A stretch of DNA of 43,122 nucleotides from CALVLD01 sp964467585 (GTDB taxonomy: Bacteria > Bacillota > Clostridia > Christensenellales > CAG-138), in assembly GCA_964467585.1 (NCBI GenBank), contig CAYXRF010000013.1, forward strand, positions 1 to 43,122, in the 5' to 3' direction. The notes below the pieces were generated by a model. That model was not told the DNA's origin and did not search any database. It saw nothing but the letters and a program-made list of their open reading frames with translations. Below are positions 7,213 to 14,964 of the stretch, one piece after another; position 1 is the stretch's first letter, and each line of letters begins with the position of its first letter. The translations under genes and the position numbers were made by a program.

Positions 7213-9812
7213 AGCTTTGCCCTCATACACAGCTCATACAGCTTGCTTAACGCTTCCATTGGGGTCATCCTGTTAACGTCAAGCTCTTTCAATTCATTTA
7301 TCAGCTCTCCCTCATCGTTTGAGCCCAGCAGACTTATTTGCTGAGGCGTTGAATCCTTGACACGCGATGCTGCGTTGTTTATATCGGAATCCTCAAGCTG
7401 CCGCAAAATGGCCTTCGCTCTTTCAATAAGAGAATATGGTAAGCCCGCAAGTCTTGCAACCTGAATCCCAAAGCTTTTATCTGCTCCGCCCCGCATTACC
7501 TTGCGGAGAAATATTATGTCGTCTCCGTGCTCTTGTACGGTGACACGGTAATTCTTGACTCCGTCAAGCTTGCCCTCAAGCTCTGTTAGCTCATGATAGT
7601 GGGTTGCAAACAGCGTTTTTGCGCCGCATTTATGCTTGTCAGATATGTATTCAACTACCGACCATGCGATACTGAGCCCGTCAAACGTGCTTGTCCCTCT
7701 GCCTATCTCATCTAAAACAAGCAGACTTTTGGGCGTGGCATTATTGATGATATTTGCCATTTCGCTCATCTCCACCATGAATGTGCTTTGCCCTGTTGAT
7801 AAGCTGTCCGATGCGCCGACGCGTGTGAATATTTTATCCGTCAGACAAATATTAGCCTGTTTGGCGGGAACATATGAACCTATATGCGCCATAATAGTTA
7901 TCAGCGCAACCTGTCTCATGTATGTGCTTTTGCCCGCCATGTTCGGACCGGTCAAAATCAGTATCCTGTCGTCTCCATCGTTCATCTCTGTTGAGTTTGG
8001 AACAAATGAATCCTTAATCGCACACTCCACCACAGGATGCCTGCCGTCCACAATAACCAGCTTGCCGCCCTTATTGATCTTTGGCTTGCAATAATCGTTG
8101 GCAACGGCAACCTGCGCAAGCGCACAATAGCAATCAAGCTCGCTCAGCAGTTCAGAATCGGTTTTAAGCCTTTCAATACATTTCAACAGAATCTCGCGCA
8201 GTTCAACAAATAGGGTGTACTCCAAGCTTACGCATTTTTCTTCCGCCCCAAGAATGCGCTCCTCCAGCTCTTTTAGCTGCGGCGTAACGTACCTTTCTGC
8301 GTTTGCAAGCGTTTGCTTTCGCTGATATTCAAGCGGAACAAGCTGTGCGTATGAGTTTGTAACCTCAATATAATAGCCGAATACCCTATTAAAACCAATT
8401 CGAAGGTTTTTTATCCCCGTTCGCTCACGCTCCTGCGTTTCAATCTGCTGTATCGCGCTTCTGCCTCCGTGGGAAAGCATACGAAGCTCGTCAACCTCGG
8501 CATTGTAGCCGTCACGAATAATATTGCCCTCTTTTACGGACACCGGCGGTTCGTCTGTAATAGCGGCATTAAGCAGCAAACAAACATCGTCCATGGTGTC
8601 GATACCCTGCACAATATCTTTCAAAGCATCGGATTCAAAGCCGCTTGAAAGAGTTCTTTTGATTTCGGGCATTTTTGACAATGTATGGCGCAGAGCATCA
8701 CAGTACCTTGCATTGACAGTACCGTATGCGATACGGCTGCAAAGACGTTCAATGTCATAAACCTTAGACATTGCTTCGCGCAGCTTGTCCGCTTCTTTTG
8801 AATACTTAATCATTGCAGAAACAGCGTCAAGTCTTTTGTTGATAGCTTCAATATTTTGCAGGGGCTGATCTATCCATCCCCTCAACCGTCTTGCTCCCAT
8901 TGATGTTTTTGTTCTGTCGATAACGCTCAGCAGAGTGTTCTTCTTGCCGCTCTCGCTTCGCAGCGGCATTGTCAACTCAAGATTTCTTCGTGTAGCAGCG
9001 TCAATCCCCATGAACTCATCGGATGTGACGAGAGTAAGCTTTAATATGTGTGTCAGTGCATTTTTTTGGGTGTCCTCCAGATAGGAAAGCAACGCTCCCG
9101 CAGCGGATACAACCCTTGCTCCGTCCCTTATGCCAAAGCCTGAAAGCGTTACAACATTGAAGTGCCTCAAAAGCAGCTTCTGACCTCTGTCCGTGTCAAA
9201 AAATCGGGACTCTTTTTGCTCGATATAATAGCGTGATTTAATTGTTTTAAGCACTGTCTCCTGCAAAAAAAGCACATCGTTTGCAATTATCTCTCTCGGA
9301 TTGATGCGTTCAAGCTGATTCAAAAGCTCCGCCTGTACGCCGTTTCCCTGAAGCTCCAGCACAAAGAAATCGCCTGTCGATACATCGCAATACGCCATCT
9401 CATATAGGCTCGGCGCAGCATATACTGCGCAAATATAGCTGTTCGCCTTGTCCGGAAGCATCTGCTCTTCAATAATTGTGCCCGGTGTTATCACTCGAAT
9501 AACATCGCGTTCAACAAGTCCCTTTGCAAGAGCGGGATCGGTAAGCTGCTCACATATGGCGACCTTGTAGCCCTTGTCAATAAGTCTGTTTATATAGCTG
9601 TTTACGGAATGATAAGGCACTCCGCACATTGGCGCTCTTTCCTTTTGACCGCAGTCACGCCCCGTCAAAACAAGCTCAAGCTCTTTTGACGCCGTTACAG
9701 CATCATCAAAAAACATCTCATAAAAATCACCCAAGCGGAAAAACAGCAGACAATCACTGTATTTCTGCTTCATCTCAAGGTATTGCTGCATCATTGGGGT
9801 AAGCGAAGCCAT
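7209..9812 (-). CDS. mutS: DNA mismatch repair protein MutS
   Basis: MutS is the mismatch sensor. The 867-residue length is that of the MutS1 class. The mismatch-reading Phe-x-Glu motif is at residues 30-32 (GDFYEMF). The C-terminal ABC ATPase has Walker A GPNMAGKSTYM, the Walker B/signature region STFMVEMSEMANII and LVLDEIGRGTSTFDG, and the His of TLFATHYHEL. A GGAAGG site precedes the ATG by 5 bases. It follows miaB by 15 bases and overlaps mutL by ATGA, so miaB, mutS and mutL are one transcript. Confidence 0.97.
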   Translation of the reverse strand: MASLTPMMQQYLEMKQKYSDCLLFFRLGDFYEMFFDDAVTASKELELVLTGRDCGQKERAPMCGVPYHSVNSYINRLIDKGYKVAICEQLTDPALAKGLVERDVIRVITPGTIIEEQMLPDKANSYICAVYAAPSLYEMAYCDVSTGDFFVLELQGNGVQAELLNQLERINPREIIANDVLFLQETVLKTIKSRYYIEQKESRFFDTDRGQKLLLRHFNVVTLSGFGIRDGARVVSAAGALLSYLEDTQKNALTHILKLTLVTSDEFMGIDAATRRNLELTMPLRSESGKKNTLLSVIDRTKTSMGARRLRGWIDQPLQNIEAINKRLDAVSAMIKYSKEADKLREAMSKVYDIERLCSRIAYGTVNARYCDALRHTLSKMPEIKRTLSSGFESDALKDIVQGIDTMDDVCLLLNAAITDEPPVSVKEGNIIRDGYNAEVDELRMLSHGGRSAIQQIETQERERTGIKNLRIGFNRVFGYYIEVTNSYAQLVPLEYQRKQTLANAERYVTPQLKELEERILGAEEKCVSLEYTLFVELREILLKCIERLKTDSELLSELDCYCALAQVAVANDYCKPKINKGGKLVIVDGRHPVVECAIKDSFVPNSTEMNDGDDRILILTGPNMAGKSTYMRQVALITIMAHIGSYVPAKQANICLTDKIFTRVGASDSLSTGQSTFMVEMSEMANIINNATPKSLLVLDEIGRGTSTFDGLSIAWSVVEYISDKHKCGAKTLFATHYHELTELEGKLDGVKNYRVTVQEHGDDIIFLRKVMRGGADKSFGIQVARLAGLPYSLIERAKAILRQLEDSDINNAASRVKDSTPQQISLLGSNDEGELINELKELDVNRMTPMEALSKLYELCMRAKL

Positions 9813-9827
9813 TTGACCTTCCGATCC

Positions 9828-11219
9828 TTATCCGATTATTTCGCCAACAAGTGAGTTAAACCTAACTCCCGTAATGAGAACCTGAACATAGCTCCCAATC
9901 ATTTCCTCAGAGCCGTTTACATACACCATTTTAAGGTTTCCAAGCTTGCCAAACAGCATTGGTTCGCCACGCGTATCCAAACCCTCTATCAGAATTTCTC
10001 CGGTTTGACCGATGTATTTATCGTTGTTACCAACCACCGATTCAAGCAGCACGCTGTTCAGCCTTGTGAGCCTGTCTTTTTTGATCGACTCGTCAATCTG
10101 ATCCTGCATCGCAGCTGCCTTTGTGCCATCCCTTGGAGAGTAAGCGAATGTATACGCCGCTGAGAACCTTGCGTTGCGAACAAGGTCGAGTGTGTCGTCG
10201 AAATCCTGTTCCGTTTCAGTGGGGAAACCAACTATAATATCGGTCGTAATCTCAATATTTTTAACATTGCTCCGCAAGGCATCAAGCAATTCAAAATAGT
10301 GTTCGCGTGTGTAGCGGCGATTCATAAGCTGCAATATGCGATTGCTTCCGGATTGAACGGGCAAGTGTATGTGTGGGCATACCTTATCACAGCTTGCCAT
10401 CGCCTGAACAAGCTCCATCGACAGATCCTTTGGATGCGACGTCATAAAACGGAGTCTGTGAAGCCCTTGTATCTCGTTTACACGACGCAGCAGCTCCGGA
10501 AAACGCACGCCTTCGTCGTTGTATGAGTTTACGTTTTGACCTAACAATGTAACCTCTGTAAAGCCCTCGTCAACAACGCTCCTGACTTCGTCAATTATAT
10601 CGTCAACATGCCTTGAACGTTCTCTTCCGCGGACAAAAGGAACAATGCAATATGAACAAAAGTTATTGCATCCGTACATTATGTTGACAAATGTTGCAAA
10701 TCCTTCCTTCCGCTTTATCGGCAGCCCTTCGGCAATTTCTCCTTCAATGTTTTTAATTTCAAATACCCTGCCGCCATTCATAACCTTTTCAAGCAATATC
10801 GGAAACCTGTGAAGCTCGTTTGTCCCGAACACCATATCAACATACGGAAAGCGCCTTGCAAGCTTGCCGGCAACCGCCCTCTGCTGCATCATGCATCCGC
10901 ATACGGCGGTAATAAGCGCAGGATTGCCTGCCTTTAGCTCCTTGACAAAGCCAACGTTGCCAAACGTTTTTAACTCTGCGTGCTCTCGTATGCAGCAGGT
11001 ATTAAACAGTATAAAATCTGCCTCTGGCTTGCTTTTTGCAGGAGTATAGCCCATATCCTCAAGCATTCCGCAAATCTTTTCGGAATCATGCTCGTTCATC
11101 TGGCATCCGTAGGTTTCAATAAAATACTTGGGAGAAACGCCGCACAGCCGTGTACGCACCCTTTCAATCGCCGCATATGCGTCATCTATCTGCGACTTAT
11201 CAACAAAAACCGCTTGCAT
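9828..11219 (-). CDS. miaB: tRNA-2-methylthio-N6-dimethylallyladenosine synthase
   Basis: MiaB is a radical-SAM methylthiotransferase that converts i6A37 to ms2i6A37, acting on the MiaA product. The N-terminal UPF0004 domain has three cluster cysteines (ETYGCQMN, FNTCCIRE, AVCGCMMQ). The radical-SAM CxxxCxxC lies in YGCNNFCSYCIVPFVRGRE. A TRAM RNA-binding domain closes the protein (about 395-463). GGAGG at 11224-11228 selects the ATG at 11219 over an in-frame TTG at 11234. It is the first gene of the operon. Confidence 0.96.
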   Translation of the reverse strand: MQAVFVDKSQIDDAYAAIERVRTRLCGVSPKYFIETYGCQMNEHDSEKICGMLEDMGYTPAKSKPEADFILFNTCCIREHAELKTFGNVGFVKELKAGNPALITAVCGCMMQQRAVAGKLARRFPYVDMVFGTNELHRFPILLEKVMNGGRVFEIKNIEGEIAEGLPIKRKEGFATFVNIMYGCNNFCSYCIVPFVRGRERSRHVDDIIDEVRSVVDEGFTEVTLLGQNVNSYNDEGVRFPELLRRVNEIQGLHRLRFMTSHPKDLSMELVQAMASCDKVCPHIHLPVQSGSNRILQLMNRRYTREHYFELLDALRSNVKNIEITTDIIVGFPTETEQDFDDTLDLVRNARFSAAYTFAYSPRDGTKAAAMQDQIDESIKKDRLTRLNSVLLESVVGNNDKYIGQTGEILIEGLDTRGEPMLFGKLGNLKMVYVNGSEEMIGSYVQVLITGVRFNSLVGEIIG

Positions 11220-11248
11220 AATGCCTCCGCACAAAAAATCTCATTTTG

Positions 11249-11277
11249 ATTATACACCAATTTGTGACACAGAGCAA
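11249..11277 (-). promoter_or_regulatory. Candidate promoter of the miaB-mutS-mutL-miaA-hfq operon
   Basis: On the minus strand a perfect TATAAT occupies 11254-11249, and TTGCTC (3 of 6 matches to TTGACA) lies 17 bases upstream at 11277-11272. Transcription would start near 11242, about 23 bases ahead of miaB. Confidence 0.45.
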
Positions 11278-11374
11278 TCTTTTATATCTTTGCTGTCAAA
11301 GCTTTTTCCATAAACCTAAGGCATGATAAGTGCTGTATAGCACATCGCTTTTAAGGATTCAACCTCTCATTTAC

Positions 11375-11403
11375 TTTACATCACTTTATATTAGCTGTAT
11401 AAT
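11375..11403 (+). promoter_or_regulatory. Strong sigma-A-like promoter of coaW
   Basis: TTTACA (11375-11380), a 17-base spacer and TATAAT (11398-11403) give 11 of 12 consensus matches. The start point would be near 11410, just ahead of the GGAGGG site at 11421-11426. Confidence 0.7.
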
Positions 11404-11437
11404 CAGTTCAGAAGCAGAACGGAGGGTCGTATGTCGC

Positions 11438-12265
11438 ATGGGTATAATAATCGGAATTGATGTTGGGGGCTCAACGACAAAAATAGTCGGTCTTACTCCT
11501 GATGGAATACTGTTGTCAACAATGATGGTCAGAGCATACGACCAATTAACGTCACTTTATGGTGCTCTTGGCAACTACATGAATAAAAACGGTCTTTCCC
11601 TTTCTTCGGTTGAACGGATTTTTATTACGGGGGTTGGCTCAACATATTTGAGCGGTGACATATACGGAATACCCACTCTCCGTGTTGAAGAATTCTCCGC
11701 TATCGGCAGAGGCGGTCTTCTTCTTTCCGGTGAGGATGAAGCAATTGTAATCAGTATGGGCACAGGAACCGCTTTTGTTCACGCGCAGGGAGATCATTTT
11801 CGCCATATCGGAGGCAGCGGCGTTGGCGGCGGCACTCTTATCGGCTTAGGACGTCGATTGACGTCCGTAGATGACTTTGACTCACTGTGCAGGCTTGCGG
11901 ACAAGGGCGATCTTGCTAACGTCGATCTTTCGATTGGGGCGATGACGCGAGCTTCCATCCCCACGCTTCATCCCGAAACCACGGCGGCAAACTTTGCCAA
12001 CATATCAAGTGAAGCAAGCGAAGCGGACTTGGCGTTGGGGCTTGTAAACATGGTTCTTCAAACAATATTCACGCTTGGCGTTTTTGCGGCGCGTGGGGTG
12101 GATATGCCGAACGGCTCAATAGTGTTGACGGGTGCGCTTACGTCTCTCGGGCAGATAAATTCAACCATCGAAAGCTTCTCTATACTGTATCCAAACAGGT
12201 TTATTCTGCCGCCGAACGCGGCATTTGCAACCGCTATCGGCGCAGCCCTTCATGGCTGCGGATAA
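11438..12265 (+). CDS. coaW: Type II pantothenate kinase
   Basis: Type II PanK phosphorylates pantothenate, the first step to coenzyme A; this class is related to eukaryotic PanK and usually insensitive to CoA feedback. The 275-residue sequence has the ASKHA phosphate motif GIDVGGSTTK at the N-terminus, the acidic VEEFSAIGRGG region, VISMGTGTAF and the glycine-rich HIGGSGVGGGTLIGLG. The ATG at 11438 is 11 bases from GGAGGG. A second ATG at 11431, only 4 bases from that site, opens a nine-codon frame that overlaps the start and ends at 11460. It is a single-gene transcript with its own promoter and terminator. Confidence 0.88.
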   Translation: MGIIIGIDVGGSTTKIVGLTPDGILLSTMMVRAYDQLTSLYGALGNYMNKNGLSLSSVERIFITGVGSTYLSGDIYGIPTLRVEEFSAIGRGGLLLSGEDEAIVISMGTGTAFVHAQGDHFRHIGGSGVGGGTLIGLGRRLTSVDDFDSLCRLADKGDLANVDLSIGAMTRASIPTLHPETTAANFANISSEASEADLALGLVNMVLQTIFTLGVFAARGVDMPNGSIVLTGALTSLGQINSTIESFSILYPNRFILPPNAAFATAIGAALHGCG

Positions 12266-12280
12266 GTCTGCTATACTTAC

Positions 12281-12321
12281 AAAAGGGCGAACCCGCATAA
12301 GCTGCGCGTTCGCCCTCTTTT
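12281..12321. terminator. Bidirectional intrinsic terminator between coaW and the GNAT gene
   Basis: A 9-base perfect stem (AGGGCGAAC at 12284-12292 with GTTCGCCCT at 12308-12316) continues inward as CGCA/TGCG after one mismatch. It is flanked by AAAA on one side and CTTTT on the other, so it can stop the two convergent genes in both directions. Confidence 0.85.
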
Positions 12322-12806
12322 CAAATATGCTTCATATACTGATAAAACTCAATTCCATATGCTTCAGTCCTGTTGAGACGAGTAAATCCACATTTTTCAT
12401 ATAGATTTATCGCTCGTTTATTCACAACCGCAACAATCAGGCGAATGCAGTCAAAGCCGCGCTGCTTGTTAATGGTCTCCGCAGCGCAAAGCATTTGTTC
12501 AGCGATCCCCCGCCCCTGCATAGATGATGCAACGCACAGTCTTGCATAGTCGCACGGATTATTCGCCCTGCTCACGCTTGGCAAACCTTCTTCATCTCCG
12601 ATTGCTCCCATAGTGAGTGCGCCGACTATGTCATCCGAAAGGCGATACAAGTACAAAAGTCCATGCTCTATATCGTATCTTATCGTATCTTCATTCGGAT
12701 AGCTGTCGTTCCACGTTACGCCGTCAGCGCCAATATGGCTCTTGTAAAGCGCAAGTATCCCATCTGCGTCACAAGGCGCAACAGGTTCAAGACAGACATG
12801 CGACAT
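12321..12806 (-). CDS. GNAT family N-acetyltransferase
   Basis: A 161-residue acetyltransferase of the GNAT fold. The acetyl-CoA pyrophosphate loop is visible as MQGRGIAEQML after the strand ARLCVASS, and the C-terminal motif B is NKRAINLYEKCGFTRL. The substrate cannot be told from sequence; it may be a small molecule or a protein N-terminus. A GAGG site lies 4 bases before the ATG. It starts 100 bases after deoB with no obvious terminator between them, so read-through is likely. Confidence 0.85.
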   Translation of the reverse strand: MSHVCLEPVAPCDADGILALYKSHIGADGVTWNDSYPNEDTIRYDIEHGLLYLYRLSDDIVGALTMGAIGDEEGLPSVSRANNPCDYARLCVASSMQGRGIAEQMLCAAETINKQRGFDCIRLIVAVVNKRAINLYEKCGFTRLNRTEAYGIEFYQYMKHI

Positions 12807-12906
12807 AATGCCTCGCTCTCCCTCGTTTTGTTCTATTGGACATACAATCCCCGCTGCGCTGAGAATGCCGTGGCGATATGCGTCATGTAGATTGCAGCTG
12901 TTTATA

Positions 12907-14067
12907 TCAAAGCTTATTCAGGAATGACATCCCGCACGTCCAAGCCTCACCGGTGAGATACTCAAACACAGTTGCTCCTAAATCGGCAAAGCTTGACAGC
13001 GTACCGAGCGCGCATTGCCTGCCCTTGCCCAAAACGGCAAGCACGGGTATGTGCTCTCTTGTGTGATCTGTGCCCGGATATGTTGGATCGCAGCCGTGAT
13101 CCGCAGTAATTATCAAAAGATCGCTGTCTGTCATGCTGTCAAGAATCTCCGGCAGTCGTGAGTCAAAATACTCCAAAGCATCCGCATAGCCCTCAACGTC
13201 ATTTCGATGACCATAAAGCATATCGAAGTCAACAAGGTTTGTGAAGATAAAGTCGCCTTCGCCCGAACGAATGAATCTGATCGTGGAATCAATCCCCGCG
13301 TGGTTATTCTTGGTGTGATCCACCGTAGTCAGCCCTCTGTGGGCAAATATATCTTCAATTTTGCCAATACCGACAACATTCAGACCACGCTTTGTAAGCC
13401 CGTCAAGTATGGTGTCCTTCATGGGTGCAAGGGCATAATCTCTGCGATTTTCCGTGCGCGTGTAAGCACCGCTTTCGCCCAGAAAAGGTCTTGCGATAAC
13501 GCGCCCGACAAGATGGTCTCCAACCAGCATCGCACGCGCCGTCTCACAGATATGATAAAGCTCATCAAGAGGGATAATCTTCTCATGCGCTGCAACCTGA
13601 AAAACGCTGTCTGCGGATGTATATACAATTGGCTTGCCGGTTCTCACATGTTCATCGCCGAGACGCTGAATTATCTCAGTACCCGAAGCAACCTCGTTGC
13701 CGAGCGTACCCCTGCCTATCGCTGCCTCAAATTCATCGATAACATCCTTGGGAAAGCCATTAGGGTAAGTTTTGAACGGCTTATCCATCGGGAAGCCCGC
13801 CATCTCCCAATGCCCACAGGTTGTATCCTTAGCGTGCGTCTTCTCCATGGCGCGTCCATATGCCGCTTCAGGCTCTTTAACGGTTGGCAGATGAGAGCCC
13901 GTGATGTTCCCAAGCCCAAGCCTCAGCATATTGGGAATATCGAGACGTCCTCGCTTTTCGTATATATGTCCGAGGGTGTTCGCCCCTGCATCGCCAAACT
14001 CAGCGGCATCAGGCAGCGCACCTATTCCAACGCTGTCAAGCACTATAATAATCGCTCTTTTTTTCAT
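12907..14067 (-). CDS. deoB: Phosphopentomutase
   Basis: DeoB interconverts (deoxy)ribose 1-phosphate and 5-phosphate in nucleoside salvage. It belongs to the alkaline phosphatase superfamily with two metal ions: the first metal site is in VLDSVGIGALPDA, DTTCGHWEM carries the phosphorylated Thr, and TADHGCDPTYPGTDHTRE supplies the remaining ligands. The 386-residue length fits the family. GAGGTG lies 6 bases from the ATG. It is downstream of spo0A in the same direction but has its own promoter. Confidence 0.96.
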   Translation of the reverse strand: MKKRAIIIVLDSVGIGALPDAAEFGDAGANTLGHIYEKRGRLDIPNMLRLGLGNITGSHLPTVKEPEAAYGRAMEKTHAKDTTCGHWEMAGFPMDKPFKTYPNGFPKDVIDEFEAAIGRGTLGNEVASGTEIIQRLGDEHVRTGKPIVYTSADSVFQVAAHEKIIPLDELYHICETARAMLVGDHLVGRVIARPFLGESGAYTRTENRRDYALAPMKDTILDGLTKRGLNVVGIGKIEDIFAHRGLTTVDHTKNNHAGIDSTIRFIRSGEGDFIFTNLVDFDMLYGHRNDVEGYADALEYFDSRLPEILDSMTDSDLLIITADHGCDPTYPGTDHTREHIPVLAVLGKGRQCALGTLSSFADLGATVFEYLTGEAWTCGMSFLNKL

Positions 14068-14095
14068 GTTTACACCTCAGATTATTGATAGACAA

Positions 14096-14127
14096 ATTAT
14101 AGCATCCCGCTTGAATAAATTCAAGCG
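14096..14127 (-). promoter_or_regulatory. Extended -10 promoter of deoB with inverted repeat at the -35
   Basis: On the minus strand TGC-TATAAT (-10 at 14101-14096) is an extended -10, and TTGAAT (14124-14119) is the -35 at 17 bases. The -35 lies in a perfect inverted repeat, CGCTTGAA-TAAA-TTCAAGCG (14108-14127), that starts a few bases after the spo0A stop. It could be an operator or a 3' hairpin for spo0A; no U-run follows it. Confidence 0.6.
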
Positions 14128-14130
14128 CTA

Positions 14131-14937
14131 TTATATCCTAAGAGGGTATAGCTCCATAGCTATTCTTGCTATAAGCTCCGCATTTGTCGGTTTGCCGCGA
14201 GACGCATCAACAGAAAAGCCGAATACGGCATGTTGAAAATTTATGTCGCCGTCAACCCATGCTTTTTCTATGGCGTATCGTATCGCCTTTTCAACCGCAG
14301 CTGAGGTTGTATCAAAGTAGTCCGCAACATCCGCATAGAGCTTTTTGGGGCAGGGCGCTTCCATTGTGGCAGATTGAATAGCAATGGCTACGATTAGATA
14401 TTTGTGACCCAATACCTTTGACGGTATGCCCAGATCGCTCAGAATCTTTGAGATTGCCTCCGACCCGTAATACGCATCACGCGAAGGATCATGCCATTCG
14501 TCCTCCGTCACGATCGGCACTCTTGTCGCAACACTTTTCAGATTGATTCCGAATCGCATGTTTCGGCGCATAATGTTGATTATTTTGACTGCATCAGCAT
14601 GCGGAGTGTCTCCAAACAAAATTACTCCGTCAAACTTTGCACGCGTTGACTGATCCATTCGGGCGCAGACAAGCGGAGTAGAAATGACCACTCTAACGGA
14701 GCGATTAAACGCTTTTATCACAATCAGCTTGTCCGGCAAAGAAAAGCTCTCGTTGTCAATGTTAAGAACTATCGCAGTTGGCGTGTAATCGTAGCATTCC
14801 TCAAGCACCTGCTCATACTCCTGCGCATATCTGAATCGTGCGCCGCACAATTCGTTCATTTCAGCACACAATGCCTTAGAGTAATCGTTTTCATTTCCCA
14901 CATAAAGCACTCGTTCAAAAATCGACAAGTTTGGCAT
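14131..14937 (-). CDS. spo0A: Spo0A-type sporulation regulator with degenerate receiver domain
   Basis: Spo0A is the master regulator of sporulation entry. The C-terminal half (about 160-268) is a clear Spo0A DNA-binding domain: DLGIPSKVLGHKYL, KKLYADVADYFDTT, VEKAIRYAIEKAW and GKPTNAELIARIA. The position directly after spoIVB is the universal spo0A place. The N-terminal domain (about 8-125) keeps the receiver length and pattern but not the active site: the phosphoacceptor Asp is Asn59 (IVLNID), the acidic pair is replaced within VGNEN, and the conserved Lys is Phe108 (VILFGD); only Thr87 remains. Phosphorylation by a normal relay therefore seems unlikely. The gap to spoIVB is 27 bases and holds only a GGGGG site, so the two are probably cotranscribed. 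Confidence 0.88.
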   Translation of the reverse strand: MPNLSIFERVLYVGNENDYSKALCAEMNELCGARFRYAQEYEQVLEECYDYTPTAIVLNIDNESFSLPDKLIVIKAFNRSVRVVISTPLVCARMDQSTRAKFDGVILFGDTPHADAVKIINIMRRNMRFGINLKSVATRVPIVTEDEWHDPSRDAYYGSEAISKILSDLGIPSKVLGHKYLIVAIAIQSATMEAPCPKKLYADVADYFDTTSAAVEKAIRYAIEKAWVDGDINFQHAVFGFSVDASRGKPTNAELIARIAMELYPLRI

Positions 14938-14964
14938 ATATATCCCCCTAAAATTTTTCGGCTA

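Noticed and set aside
13207..14088. 293-codon plus-strand frame antisense to deoB
   Set aside because: It is the mirror of a conserved gene with all catalytic motifs on the other strand; the product is rich in Arg, Cys and His as shadow frames are.
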